Notes: generated from the letters alone by a model not told the origin. A stretch of 64,000 bases of DNA from SZUA-442 sp963753185 (GCA_963753185.1 CAVWBO010000007.1:186001-250000), one strand, 5' to 3'; shown: positions 35,238 to 44,362, counted from the first letter of the stretch. Translations and numbers: made by a program.

Positions 35238-35297
35238 GTCGGACGTGACTAATACCGTCTGCGTTGACCGCAGAGGTGGAAACAAGGGAGTATGACC

Positions 35298-37136
35298 ATG
35301 GCTCGAGCGGTCGGTATCGACCTCGGAACGACGAATTCGGTGATCTCAGTCCTCGAGGGCGGAGACCCGAAGGTGATCGCGAATGCGGAGGGGCATCGTA
35401 CGACGCCATCGGTCGTCGCATTCGCCAAGAACGGTGAGGTCCTCGTAGGCGATCAGGCGAAGCGCCAGGCGATCACGAACCCTGATCGCACGATCCGCTC
35501 CGTGAAGCGCCACATGGGCACCGACTGGACCACGGTCATCGATGGCAAGACGTACACGGCCCAGGAGATCTCGGCCCGCATCCTGCAGAAACTGAAGAAG
35601 GACGCAGAGGACTTCCTCGGAGAGCCGATCACCAAAGCCGTCATCACGGTGCCGGCATACTTCGGTGACGCCCAGCGTCAGGCGACCAAGGAGGCAGGCC
35701 AGATCGCGGGTCTCGACGTCGAGCGGATCGTCAACGAGCCGACCGCGGCGTCCCTCGCATACGGCCTCGACAAGAACAACGACGAGCTGATCCTCGTCTA
35801 CGACCTCGGAGGCGGCACCTTCGACGTGTCGGTGCTCGAGATCGGCGAGGGCGTGTTCGAGGTGAAGTCGACTTCGGGTGACACGAACCTCGGAGGCGAC
35901 GACTGGGACCAGAAGGTCATGGACTGGCTCGTGAACGAGTTCAAGGCCGAGAACGGCATCGACCTGTCCAAGGACGCGATGGCCCTCACGCGCCTCAAGG
36001 AGGCTGCAGAGAAGGCGAAGATCGAGCTGTCCTCCGTTCAGTCGACCGAGATCAACCTTCCATTCATCACGGCCAATGCCGACGGTCCCATCCATCTGCT
36101 GAAAACGCTCTCACGCGCCGAGTTCGAGCGGATGACGATGGATCTCGTCGAGCGCACCCGCGCCCCGTTCGAGCGTGCGATCAAGGACGCGGGCGTGAAC
36201 GTCTCGGCCATCGATCACGTCATCCTCGTCGGCGGATCCACGAGGATCCCTTCGGTGCAGCGGCTCGTCGAGGAGCTCGCGGGCAAGGAGCCGAACCGGA
36301 CTGTCAACCCTGACGAGGTCGTCGCCCTCGGCGCCGCCATCCAGGCGGGTGTACTCACCGGCGACGTCTCGGGCATCCTCCTCCTCGACGTCACACCCCT
36401 CACGCTCGGCGTCGAGACCGAGGGCGGCGTGTTCACGAAGATGATCGAACGCAACACGACCATCCCGACCCGCCGATCGGAGATCTTCACGACAGCGGCT
36501 GACAACCAGCCCGAGGTCGAGGTCCACGTGATGCAGGGCGAGCGCGCCATGGCAGCAGACAACATGAGCCTCGGGCGTTTCAAGCTCCAGGGCCTCCCGC
36601 CGGCTCGCCGAGGCGTTCCCCAGATCGAGGTGACGTTCGATATCGACGCCAACGGCATCGTGTCGGTCTCGGCCAAGGATCTCGGCACGGGCAAGTCCCA
36701 GCAGGTCACCATCACCGGTGGTACTGCACTCGACTCGAGCGAGATCGACCAGATGATCAAGGACGCCGAGGCGCACGCAGCCCAGGACGCTGAGCGAAAA
36801 GCAGCAGCCGAAGCCAGGAACGCCGCAGACCACGCGGTGCACACCGTCGGATCGCAGCTCGCAGAGCACGGGGACAAGCTCGAAGAGAGCGAGAAGGAAC
36901 CGATTCAGTCGAAGCTCGACGAACTCAAGCGCATGCTCGAGGACATGAGCACGTCGACGGAGTCGCTGACGACCGCCACCACCGCCCTGCTCCAGAGCGC
37001 TCAAGTGATTGGACAGAAGATGTACGAAGCGGCACAAGCCGAGGCCGCCGCAGCTGAGGCTGAAGGTGGAGGTGGTTCCTCGGCAGGCGATGACGTCGTC
37101 GAAGCGGAGGTCGTCGACGAGGACGACGTGTCCTGA
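35298..37136 (+). CDS. dnaK: molecular chaperone DnaK (Hsp70)
   Basis: 612-residue Hsp70. The ATPase domain has VGIDLGTTNSVISV, VYDLGGGTFDVSVLEIG and VILVGGSTRIPSVQ. The substrate domain begins LLLDVTPLTLGVETEGGVFT, and the C-terminal acidic tail ends VVEAEVVDEDDVS. AAGGGAG is best spaced for the ATG at 35298 (MARAVGIDLG), as in other actinobacterial DnaK; an ATG at 35292 is less likely. First gene of dnaK-grpE-dnaJ-hspR. Probably heat-inducible through HspR release from the upstream HAIR site. Confidence 0.98.
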   Translation: MARAVGIDLGTTNSVISVLEGGDPKVIANAEGHRTTPSVVAFAKNGEVLVGDQAKRQAITNPDRTIRSVKRHMGTDWTTVIDGKTYTAQEISARILQKLKKDAEDFLGEPITKAVITVPAYFGDAQRQATKEAGQIAGLDVERIVNEPTAASLAYGLDKNNDELILVYDLGGGTFDVSVLEIGEGVFEVKSTSGDTNLGGDDWDQKVMDWLVNEFKAENGIDLSKDAMALTRLKEAAEKAKIELSSVQSTEINLPFITANADGPIHLLKTLSRAEFERMTMDLVERTRAPFERAIKDAGVNVSAIDHVILVGGSTRIPSVQRLVEELAGKEPNRTVNPDEVVALGAAIQAGVLTGDVSGILLLDVTPLTLGVETEGGVFTKMIERNTTIPTRRSEIFTTAADNQPEVEVHVMQGERAMAADNMSLGRFKLQGLPPARRGVPQIEVTFDIDANGIVSVSAKDLGTGKSQQVTITGGTALDSSEIDQMIKDAEAHAAQDAERKAAAEARNAADHAVHTVGSQLAEHGDKLEESEKEPIQSKLDELKRMLEDMSTSTESLTTATTALLQSAQVIGQKMYEAAQAEAAAAEAEGGGGSSAGDDVVEAEVVDEDDVS

Positions 37137-37171
37137 GTCCGGCAACGGACCATGACAGGAATCCACGAAAC

Positions 37172-37822
37172 ATGAGCGACATACACGACACCGGCTCCGT
37201 CCCCTCCCCCGCTGGCTCCCCTTCCCCCACCGGGGACGAGGAGACGACGGCCGAGGGCCTCGACATCGACGCCGTGGGCGCAGCGCTGTCGGCCGAAGAG
37301 GTACAGGCGATCGACCTGGCCGAGCACATGGGGTTGAGCCTTCCAGAGGATCCCCACGAGGCGACCGACATCCTGCTCCTCGAACTCGCCGAGGCGCGCC
37401 AGGAGGCAGGCGAACTCCTCGTCAACCTCCAACGGGTCGCCGCCGAGTTCGACAACTATCGGAAGCGAACCGAGCGCGATCAGGTCGAGAACGTCAAGCG
37501 GGCGAGCCAGCGCGTCATCGAGTCGGTGCTCCCGACCCTCGACAGCCTCGAGGCAGCACTGTCGATCGAAGCGACCACCGAGGCCGAAGCCCGAATGCTG
37601 GAAGGGATGCGAGGCACCGAGGCACTCCTGCTCGAGGCACTTCGGGCCGAGGGGTGCGAACGGATCGAGGCTCTCGGCGCGCCGTTCGATCCCGCACTGC
37701 ACGAGGCCGTGCAGGTGAGTGACGGTGAGGGTGACCAGATCGTCGAACGGGAACTCAGAAGGGGATACGTGATGCGAGGCAGGGTCATCCGGCCCAGTCT
37801 CGTGATCGTCGGACATGCGTAA
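37172..37822 (+). CDS. grpE: nucleotide exchange factor GrpE
   Basis: 216-residue exchange factor that releases ADP from DnaK. A disordered Pro/Thr/acidic N-terminus of about 60 residues precedes the coiled coil (LLVNLQRVAAEFDNYRKRTERDQVENVKRASQRVIESVLPTLD). The beta-wing domain ends with GAPFDPALHEAVQV and RRGYVMRGRVIRPSLVIVG. It lies 35 bp after dnaK and overlaps dnaJ by 8 nt. Confidence 0.96.
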   Translation: MSDIHDTGSVPSPAGSPSPTGDEETTAEGLDIDAVGAALSAEEVQAIDLAEHMGLSLPEDPHEATDILLLELAEARQEAGELLVNLQRVAAEFDNYRKRTERDQVENVKRASQRVIESVLPTLDSLEAALSIEATTEAEARMLEGMRGTEALLLEALRAEGCERIEALGAPFDPALHEAVQVSDGEGDQIVERELRRGYVMRGRVIRPSLVIVGHA

Positions 37823-38729
37823 GGAATGGCTCGAGAAGGACTACTACGCCGCACTCGGCGTGAAGAAGGACGCCTCCGCGACGGAGATCAAGAAGGCGTA
37901 CCGCAAGCTCGCTCGCCAGTTCCACCCGGACAACAATCCGGGTGACGCCTCCGCCGAGGCCAGGTTCAAGGAGATCAACGAGGCATACGACACGATCGGT
38001 GATGCCGAGACCAGGACCGAGTATGACCATGCTCGCGAGATGGGGTATTTCGTCGGCGGTCCCCAGGGTGGCCAGCAGTACGTTCGGGTCGAGGACCTCT
38101 TCGGAGGAGGAGTTCGAACCGGCTCGCCGGATGACATCTTCAGTGGATTCCAGGACCTCTTCGGCGGTGGCCGCCAGCGTGCCCCCCGCCCGACCAAGGG
38201 ACAGGACGTGGCAGGAAGCATCTCCCTGTCGTTCCACGAAGCACTCTCCGGCACGACGCGGGAGTTCCAGGTCGGCGGCACGTCGGTCAAGGTCAGGATT
38301 CCCAAGGGTGTTGCGGACGGCACGAAGGTGCGCGTCGCGGGCAAGGGCGGTCCCGGCAGCAGCGGTGGCCCCCCGGGAGACCTGTACGTGACGGTCCACG
38401 TCGGGACACATCCGCTCTTCGCCCGCCAGGGCAAGAAGGACCTCGGGCTGACGGTTCCGATCACCTACACCGAGGCGGCACTGGGAGCTGTCGTCACCGT
38501 GCCGACGCTCGACGGTTCGACGAAGATCCGTGTTCCGGCCGGTACCCAGAGCGGTGCGAAGTTGAAGGTGAGCGGAAAAGGGGTCGAGACGCCGTCCGGC
38601 ACGGGGGATCTGGTGGTGACGCTGGAGGTCGCCGTTCCGACCCGACCCTCGGACGACGAGCGGACGGCACTCGAGGCACTCCGCGCTGCGGAGAAGGACT
38701 GGAATCCCCGATCGGTGTTGGGAGTGTGA
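37815..38729 (+). CDS. dnaJ: DnaJ-family co-chaperone lacking the zinc-finger domain
   Basis: 304-residue J-protein. J domain: YYAALGVKKDASATEIKKAYRKLARQFHPDNNPGD, with the HPD tripeptide that stimulates DnaK. A Gly/Phe region follows (DLFGGGVRTGSPDDIFSGF), and then the beta-sandwich substrate domain (GKGGPGSSGGPPGDLYVTVHV; TYTEAALGAVVTVPTLDG). The four CxxCxGxG repeats are absent, so it is CbpA-like (type II) although it occupies the dnaJ position. It overlaps grpE by 8 nt and is followed by hspR after one base. Confidence 0.94.
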   Translation: MRKEWLEKDYYAALGVKKDASATEIKKAYRKLARQFHPDNNPGDASAEARFKEINEAYDTIGDAETRTEYDHAREMGYFVGGPQGGQQYVRVEDLFGGGVRTGSPDDIFSGFQDLFGGGRQRAPRPTKGQDVAGSISLSFHEALSGTTREFQVGGTSVKVRIPKGVADGTKVRVAGKGGPGSSGGPPGDLYVTVHVGTHPLFARQGKKDLGLTVPITYTEAALGAVVTVPTLDGSTKIRVPAGTQSGAKLKVSGKGVETPSGTGDLVVTLEVAVPTRPSDDERTALEALRAAEKDWNPRSVLGV

Positions 38730-38730
38730 C

Positions 38731-39132
38731 ATGAGCGAACAGAGAGACGCGGTGTACATCATCTCGGTGGCTGCCGAGATCGTCGGTATGCACCCACAGA
38801 CCCTGCGGGTCTATGAGCGAAAGGGACTCGTCGAGCCCTATCGCACACCAGGCGGAACCCGCCGCTACAGCCAGGCCGATGTGGAACGGCTCCAGCTCAT
38901 CCAGGAACTCTCGAACGCGGGCGTCAATATCGAGGGCATCAGGCGGATCCTGCGCCTCCAGAAGGAGAATGATCGCCTGCGCAGCCAGGTCGACAGGCTC
39001 CGCAGGCTCCTCGAGGATGCCGAGGAGCGTCGCGGTGAGCGGACTCACACGATGCTCATCGAGATGGGCCGCACCACGAAGCGCCAGCTCCCGGCGATCC
39101 GCAGACCGGATCCCTTCACCGACCACACATGA
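38731..39132 (+). CDS. hspR: heat shock repressor HspR (MerR family)
   Basis: 133-residue MerR-type repressor of chaperone genes. The DNA-binding part reads ISVAAEIVGMHPQTLRVYERKGLVEPYRTPGGTRRYSQADVERLQ, followed by a dimerisation coiled coil (RLRSQVDRLRRLLEDAEERR). There are no metal-binding cysteines. It ends the dnaK operon, as in Streptomyces and Mycobacterium, where HspR with DnaK as co-repressor binds HAIR sites. Likely targets here are its own operon and clpB. The stop codon lies directly before a long inverted repeat. Confidence 0.95.
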   Translation: MSEQRDAVYIISVAAEIVGMHPQTLRVYERKGLVEPYRTPGGTRRYSQADVERLQLIQELSNAGVNIEGIRRILRLQKENDRLRSQVDRLRRLLEDAEERRGERTHTMLIEMGRTTKRQLPAIRRPDPFTDHT

Positions 39133-39191
39133 CCTCGTTCTTGCGTAACTGAGTTCCACACTGGGTGGAACTCAGTTACGCAAGAACGAGG
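39133..39191. repeat. 27-bp perfect inverted repeat between hspR and the E1 gene (family also after clpB)
   Basis: Arms 39133-39159 and 39165-39191 are perfectly complementary over 27 bp with a 5-nt loop. The core TTCTTGCGTAACTGAGTTCC recurs, with one change, at 48064-48113 after clpB. The stop codon of the convergent E1 gene (TAA in GTTCTTGCGTAA) lies inside the right arm. It can work as a bidirectional terminator; the shared core marks a dispersed repeat family. Confidence 0.9.
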
Positions 39192-41293
39192 GAGCGGAGT
39201 TCCGAGGCGATCATGGCGTCCGTGAGCAGGGCGTGGCGTTCGATGGCGAACTGGGGCCACGGCGCGTCGGTTGCGGTGAAGCGCCTCGGTGGAGCGATCA
39301 GGTCGTAGCCGCACCGCTCCGCGATCTCGGCAACGACCTCGGCACCGACGCCACCCGTACGCTGGGGTTCCTGGACGAACAGCAGGCGGCCGGTTCGCCT
39401 GACGGAGTCCGACACGGTCGTGACGTCCCACGGGTAGATGGTGCGGAGATCGATCACCTCGACGGCCACTCCCTCCTCCTCGAGCATCCCCGCCGCACGG
39501 AGCGCTACGGGCACCATCCCCCCGTAGGTCACGAGGGTTACGTCGTCCCCGGATCGACGAACCTTGGCCCTCCCGATCGGGAGTTCGTAGGGTGCATCAG
39601 GAACCTCGTCGCGTCCGGCGCGATACAGCACCTTCGGCTCGAGGAAGATGACAGGATCGGGGGACCGGATCGCTGCCGCGAGCAGGCCCTTCGCGTCGAT
39701 CGGAGAGGCCGGAACGACGACGACCACGCCTGGCACGTGGGCGAAGTACGCCTCTGGGCTGTCGCAGTGATGCTCGTGGGCGCCGATGCCGGCGCCGTTC
39801 GGCATCCGCACGACCATCGGGAGCGATGTGTGCCCCCGGGATCGGAACCGTATCCGACCGAGGTGGCTGGCGATCTGGTCGAACGCGGGATAGGAGAACC
39901 CTTCGAACTGGATCTCCGCGATCGGCCTCATCCCCGCCATCGCCATGCCGATCGCCGTCCCGACGATGCCTGACTCGTTGATCGGTGTGTCGATCACCCG
40001 CCCGGATCCGAAGGCCTCCAGGAGGCCGACCGACACACGGAAGACTCCGCCTGCCACCCCGACGTCCTGACCGAGGAGGACTGTCGTGGGATCGGCGCCC
40101 ATTTCCTGGTGCAGCGCAGCATTGATGGCCTCTGCCATGGTCAGCGAGGTGGTCGGACCGCCAGGGAGCTCGTCCAGTCCCACCTCGAACCGCTCCGGCG
40201 CCGGGAGCTCGGTTCGAGCCTCTCCTGCGGCGTCCTCGATCCGGTTGAGTTGCTCGAGGAGGGCGTCTGGGGTTTGCGAGAAGGTGTGCGCGATCACATC
40301 CGACCGCGACGGAAGGGGGATGGCGGTCACCCTGTCAAGCGAGGCATCGAACGCCGAGGCCGCCGCTGCGTGTGCTTCATCCTCACGATCGTCGTCCCAC
40401 CACCCTTGCGACTCGAGGAAACGACGCATCCGGATGAGCGGGTCGTACGGGCGCCACAGTTCCTCTTCGTCCTTGGTTCGGTAGAGGCCGGGGTCGTCGG
40501 CGGTAGCGTGCGGCCCGAACCGGTAGCAGACAGCCTCGATCAGTGTCGGCCCGTCCCCCGCCGACCCTCGCTCGACGGCTCGACGCGTCGCGTCGTACAC
40601 AGCGAGGGCATCGAACCCGTTCACGCGCTCTGCCGCGACGCCGTATCCGGGAGCCTTCGCAGCGAGGTTCGCAGCTGCCGTCTGCTGCTCGTACGGCACC
40701 GAGATCGCGTAGAAGTTGTTGGAGACGATGAACACGGTGGGCGTCTTCCACACGCCCGCGAAGTTGACACCCGAGTGGAAGTCGTTCTCGGATGTCCCAC
40801 CGTCACCGATGTACGCAACCGTCACCACGTCGTGACCGGCGAGACGCTCGGCGTAGGCGTGCCCGACCGCGTGAGGGAGGTGGCTCCCGATCGGCACGGT
40901 CACCACCATCTGATGCATCGAAGGCGGGTCCCACGTCGCGTTCGGAAGGCCCCTCCAATACGACAGGATGGTGTCGTAGGGGACGCCCAACGCGATCTGC
41001 ACTCCGTGCTCCCGATAGCCCGGATACACGAAATCGTCCGCTCGCAGTGCCTTGGCACTCCCGACCTGGATCGCCTCATGTCCCTCGGCGATCGCATACG
41101 TGCCGATTCTCCCCTGTCGCTGGGCAGCGGTTGCGCGTCGGTCGAACACCCTTGCGGCCACCATCGTCCGGTACAGGTCGGTTGCGAGCTCCTCCGTGAT
41201 CCACTCCGGCATCGTCCCGTCGCCGGCGATCGAACCGTCCATCCCGACGATCTCGTGAAGGTCGGACCAATCGACGGAGGCAGGCTCACGCAT
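39176..41293 (-). CDS. fused E1 alpha-beta 2-oxoacid (branched-chain/pyruvate) dehydrogenase
   Basis: One 705-residue polypeptide contains both E1 subunits. Residues about 25-345 are E1 alpha: the ThDP motif GDGGTSENDFHSGVNFAGVWKTPTVFIVSNN and the phosphorylation-loop region RFGPHATADDPGLYRT. Residues about 385-705 are E1 beta: LTMAEAINAALHQEM, TPINESGIVGTAIGMAM, FDQIASHLGRIRF and YGGMVPVALRAA. It decarboxylates a branched-chain or similar 2-oxoacid and passes the acyl group to an E2, whose gene is not in the window. The ATG at 41293 has GGTGGGAG upstream; GTG 41323 or ATG 41320, overlapping the aminotransferase stop, are alternatives. Confidence 0.9.
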   Translation of the reverse strand: MREPASVDWSDLHEIVGMDGSIAGDGTMPEWITEELATDLYRTMVAARVFDRRATAAQRQGRIGTYAIAEGHEAIQVGSAKALRADDFVYPGYREHGVQIALGVPYDTILSYWRGLPNATWDPPSMHQMVVTVPIGSHLPHAVGHAYAERLAGHDVVTVAYIGDGGTSENDFHSGVNFAGVWKTPTVFIVSNNFYAISVPYEQQTAAANLAAKAPGYGVAAERVNGFDALAVYDATRRAVERGSAGDGPTLIEAVCYRFGPHATADDPGLYRTKDEEELWRPYDPLIRMRRFLESQGWWDDDREDEAHAAAASAFDASLDRVTAIPLPSRSDVIAHTFSQTPDALLEQLNRIEDAAGEARTELPAPERFEVGLDELPGGPTTSLTMAEAINAALHQEMGADPTTVLLGQDVGVAGGVFRVSVGLLEAFGSGRVIDTPINESGIVGTAIGMAMAGMRPIAEIQFEGFSYPAFDQIASHLGRIRFRSRGHTSLPMVVRMPNGAGIGAHEHHCDSPEAYFAHVPGVVVVVPASPIDAKGLLAAAIRSPDPVIFLEPKVLYRAGRDEVPDAPYELPIGRAKVRRSGDDVTLVTYGGMVPVALRAAGMLEEEGVAVEVIDLRTIYPWDVTTVSDSVRRTGRLLFVQEPQRTGGVGAEVVAEIAERCGYDLIAPPRRFTATDAPWPQFAIERHALLTDAMIASELRSLVLA

Positions 41294-41319
41294 CGCGACT
41301 CCCACCGGATCGGGTGGCA

Positions 41320-42393
41320 TCACGCATCCAGGTCACCCATGGCTGCGAGGAATCGCGCATTCTCGTCAACGGTACCGACGGACACACGAACGCCTGCGCC
41401 GAGCACCCTGACGATGATGCCGAGCGAGAGAAGCCGGTCGCCGAGAGCTGCAGCCCCCGTGTCCGGCTCGAAGTACACGAAATTGGCCTGCGTCGGGGCC
41501 ACCCGATAGCCAAGGGCGGTCAGGCCCTCGGCGAGCATCTCGCGGCCCTTCGCGTTGGCTTCGGCTCTCGCCACGACGAGGTCGTCATGTCGCAGGGCCT
41601 CGAGGGCCGCGACCTGGCCGAGCGTCGTGACCGAGAACGGCGCCTGCGTGGTTCGGAGGGTTGCGATCATCGCGGGATCACCGATGCCGTACCCGACCCT
41701 GAGGCCGGCGAGGCCGTACATCTTCGAGAACGTACGGGTCACGAGGACGTTCGGTGACTCGAGTGCACGGTGGATCATGGAGCGATACGTCGGATCGGTC
41801 ACATACTCCGCGTACGCCTCGTCGATGATCACGACCGCGTTGGTCGGCACCTCCGAGATGAAACGTTCGACGTCGTCCGCGTTGCGAAAGCCGCCCGTCG
41901 GGTTGTTCGGATTGCAGACATAGACCATGGTCGTGTCGTCGCGCACTGCTGCGAGCATCGCATCCAGGTCGTGGTCGTAGCCCGCCGTGAGCGGCACCGT
42001 CACCGGATCCGCACCCGAGATCATGGTCCCGATCGCATACATCACGAAGGACGGGGATGCGTAGACGGCACTCGTACCCGGACCACCCACCGACAGGGCC
42101 GAGCATCGCAGGATCTCAGACGATCCTGCCCCTACCCAAACAGCCTCGGGCGGAACGCCGTGATGTTCGGCAATGGCGTGCCTGAGGACGTGGACACCGC
42201 TGTCGGGATACCGATTGAGCCCTTCGGATGCGGCGTTGATGGCCTCGAGCACCTCGGCAAAGGGAGGTTCCGGATGCTCGTTCGATGCGAGCTTGTCGAT
42301 GGAGGTGATCCCGAGCTCGCGGACGACGTCCTCGATGGGTCTGCCCGGCACGTACCGGGGGATCGCGTCGATGTCCTGGCGGTATCTCGGCAC
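41320..42393 (-). CDS. histidinol-phosphate/aromatic aminotransferase family (HisC-like)
   Basis: 357-residue fold-type I PLP enzyme. Motifs: KLASNEHPEPPFAEV, the NPNNPTGG loop, VIIDEAYAEYV (Asp binding the PLP nitrogen) and the lysine in TRTFSKMYGLAGLRVGYG. Such proteins transaminate histidinol phosphate or aromatic 2-oxoacids. No his genes are near, and the next gene encodes a 2-oxoacid dehydrogenase E1, so an amino acid catabolic role (transamination, then oxidative decarboxylation) is a reasonable inference. It overlaps the possible E1 starts. Confidence 0.87.
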   Translation of the reverse strand: MPRYRQDIDAIPRYVPGRPIEDVVRELGITSIDKLASNEHPEPPFAEVLEAINAASEGLNRYPDSGVHVLRHAIAEHHGVPPEAVWVGAGSSEILRCSALSVGGPGTSAVYASPSFVMYAIGTMISGADPVTVPLTAGYDHDLDAMLAAVRDDTTMVYVCNPNNPTGGFRNADDVERFISEVPTNAVVIIDEAYAEYVTDPTYRSMIHRALESPNVLVTRTFSKMYGLAGLRVGYGIGDPAMIATLRTTQAPFSVTTLGQVAALEALRHDDLVVARAEANAKGREMLAEGLTALGYRVAPTQANFVYFEPDTGAAALGDRLLSLGIIVRVLGAGVRVSVGTVDENARFLAAMGDLDA

Positions 42394-42472
42394 TGGTCAC
42401 TTCCTCGGGCGAACGGTCACAGGGTAATACGCGGCGCAGGCCCCGGCCGATTGACATCCCTACCCTTCCCGT

Positions 42473-42829
42473 ATGCGGATGCTTCGGTCGAGACCCATCC
42501 GGACGGTCATCCTGACGATCGCCGGCTATGCGGCGGCATGGGTGTTGTCCGTCGTGTTCGCACCCCTGTGGCCTGAGTTCTGCGACGGAACCGTGGTAGG
42601 GGCGTCATGCGAGCAGGTCGCCGTCCAGACGATGATGGGATACCTGGTCGTGGTACTCGGGGTGTTGACGATGATCTTCGGCCCGATCGCAGGCTCGTTC
42701 ATCGATCTCGCGATCAACGGTGCGTCCTGGGAGACCCCGAGAGGTACGGAGTCGGTGATCACCAACATCCCGCTCCTCGTCGGAGCGATCTACCTCGTGA
42801 CGGGCGTACTCATCGCAGCAACGGCGTGA
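42473..42829 (+). CDS. small three-helix membrane protein
   Basis: 118 residues with three hydrophobic segments (TVILTIAGYAAAWVLSVVF; MGYLVVVLGVLTMIFGPIAG; NIPLLVGAIYLVTGVLIAA) and a short Cys-containing extracytoplasmic loop (FCDGTVVGASCEQV). The basic N-terminus would be cytoplasmic. No family recognised. Its stop faces that of the convergent gene: both end in GCG TGA within a 7-bp inverted repeat at 42824-42839. Confidence 0.7.
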   Translation: MRMLRSRPIRTVILTIAGYAAAWVLSVVFAPLWPEFCDGTVVGASCEQVAVQTMMGYLVVVLGVLTMIFGPIAGSFIDLAINGASWETPRGTESVITNIPLLVGAIYLVTGVLIAATA

Positions 42830-42833
42830 GCCC

Positions 42834-43466
42834 TCACGCGACGATGTCCTCGCCATCGGGCTGGCGGAACACGAACGCAACGACGAGATCCTCATCGTCG
42901 GGCCAACCGTCGAGTGTTCGGTGCGCCGTTCGATTCGCGAACGCCCGCGCTTCGGACCAGGTCATCATCGGCTGGTCAGGCACGACGAGGTCGAGGCCCT
43001 CGCGCGTGGTCACTGCGTCGTCCACGAGGTCGAGGCCGTCCATCTCCACAACGGCGAGGTCCAGCTCCTCGCACCTGTCGATGAACGCCATGGCGGTTGC
43101 CCGATCGAAGAACCCCTCTCCGTCGTCCGTGCGGAAGACCGCCCTCCCATCGAAGTCCGCAAGCAGTTCAACGGTCGCGGGATGCTCATCCCCCCACGAC
43201 TGGGCAGCAACCGCCGCAGTCCGGAGCTGGTCCATCTCCGCGTCGAAGGCGTCCGGATCGACGATCCGCATCGCGGTGTCCAGCAGCATCTGGAGTTCGC
43301 GAACGTCGAGGTCGTGCACGTCACCATCCCCGTCGGGGTACACCTGAAGGATGGTCGCCTCGCCGTCCCAGAACACGAGGCCGACGAAGTCGTCCTCGCG
43401 CCACAGCTCGACGATCGGTCCGTCGAAGTCTTCTCGCTCTGTCTCGATGATCCGTATCGGCAGCAT
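42834..43466 (-). CDS. acidic hypothetical protein
   Basis: 210 residues, strongly acidic, no signal or membrane segment. The N-terminal part is a small beta domain (IVELWREDDFVGLVFWDGEATILQVYPDGDGDVHDLDVRELQMLL) and the C-terminal part a mixed domain (TMTWSEARAF-type helix, then LVVAFVFRQPDGEDIV). I recognise no family. It is a monocistronic gene between two unrelated plus-strand genes. The base composition matches the neighbours, so it is a real gene. Confidence 0.75.
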   Translation of the reverse strand: MLPIRIIETEREDFDGPIVELWREDDFVGLVFWDGEATILQVYPDGDGDVHDLDVRELQMLLDTAMRIVDPDAFDAEMDQLRTAAVAAQSWGDEHPATVELLADFDGRAVFRTDDGEGFFDRATAMAFIDRCEELDLAVVEMDGLDLVDDAVTTREGLDLVVPDQPMMTWSEARAFANRTAHRTLDGWPDDEDLVVAFVFRQPDGEDIVA

Positions 43467-43575
43467 GTCGCAACGCTAGTGGGCGGCGGGGCACCTGTGC
43501 CTGCGTTTGGACATCCGGAATGCACGGGCGCATCGAACCGTTGCCGTCAACACCACAACCATCGAGGAGGACAGC

Positions 43576-43860
43576 ATGGCAACTGCCACATGGAATGGAG
43601 CCGTCATTGCCGAGAGCGACGAGACGATCGTCGTCGAGGGAAACCACTACTTCCCTCGGGACGCTGTCCACTCCGAGTTCTTCCAGGCCTCAGAGGCCCA
43701 CACCGTCTGCCCCTGGAAGGGGACGGCGAGCTATTTCGACGTCGTCGTCGATGGCGCCGTCAACGCCGGCGCCGCCTGGTACTACCCCAACCCGAAGCCC
43801 GCAGCGTCCGACATCAAGGACTACGTAGCCTTCTGGCGCGGAGTGAAGGTCACCTCCTGA
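43576..43860 (+). CDS. DUF427 domain protein
   Basis: 94-residue single-domain protein of the DUF427 (nucleotidyltransferase-like beta fold) family. WNGAVIAESDETIVVEGNHYFP, then CPWKGTASYFDVVVDG and the conserved AAWYYPNPKPAASDIKDYVAFW. GAGGAGG is seven bases before the ATG at 43576. Function unknown, though the family is widespread in actinobacteria. It is followed by the 43.9-44.3 kb repeat block. Confidence 0.9.
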   Translation: MATATWNGAVIAESDETIVVEGNHYFPRDAVHSEFFQASEAHTVCPWKGTASYFDVVVDGAVNAGAAWYYPNPKPAASDIKDYVAFWRGVKVTS

Positions 43861-44362
43861 CCAGCTGACGCCGGACGCCTCTCGTCCCCCTTTCAAGGGG
43901 GGCGGCAGAGCGAAGCGATGCAGGGGGATTCCTCGAGGCCGGGACCCTGCAACGAACGGACGGAATCAACGAGGAAAAGGGGGGACGGCAGAGCGAAGCG
44001 ATGCAGGGGGATTCCTCGGCACCCGGACCTCGCAACGAACGGACGAAGCCAACGAGGGAAACGGGGACGGCAGAGCGAAGCGACGCAGAGAGGGCCGCAG
44101 ATCCCGACTCACGTGGGGCGTGGGAAACAACATCATCCCCTCTCTGCCCTGCCGGGCATCTCCCCCAACGGGGGAGAGACACGAACGACCACATCCTGCG
44201 ACCAGCGAACGTCAGTGAGCACGGACGAAAGCGAGCGAAGCGACGCAGAGAGGGAGAGGGCCTTCCTTCCTGTCTCTCCCCGCGGGAGAGACGCGGAGCG
44301 CAGCGACGCAGAGAGGGCCGCAGGTCAACGACCCAACGCGAGACCCGTCGGAGCCCAAGGGC
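43861..44362. repeat. about 500-bp non-coding block of direct repeats and hairpins
   Basis: No credible gene. Three direct copies starting at 43903, 43986 and 44068 (period 82-83 bp) share CGGCAGAGCGAAGCGAYGCAG, and the first two also share the following 60 bp (GGGGGATTCCTCG, CAACGAACGGACG). Two more core copies (AGCGMAGCGACGCAGAGAGGG) occur near 44233 and 44297. Perfect hairpins lie at 44160-44176 (CTCCCCC stem) and 44272-44292 (9-bp stem). Two overlapping frames here encode only low-complexity Arg/Ser/Glu peptides from the repeats. This could be a repetitive extragenic element or the remains of a mobile element. Confidence 0.75.

Noticed and set aside
37815..38729. Truncated dnaJ with deleted zinc-finger
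   Set aside because: Reading frame, J domain and both beta domains are continuous; zinc-finger-free DnaJ-type proteins are a normal class.
43903..44330. CRISPR array
   Set aside because: The 82-83-bp period includes similar, not unique, intervening sequence, spacing is irregular, and no cas genes are present.
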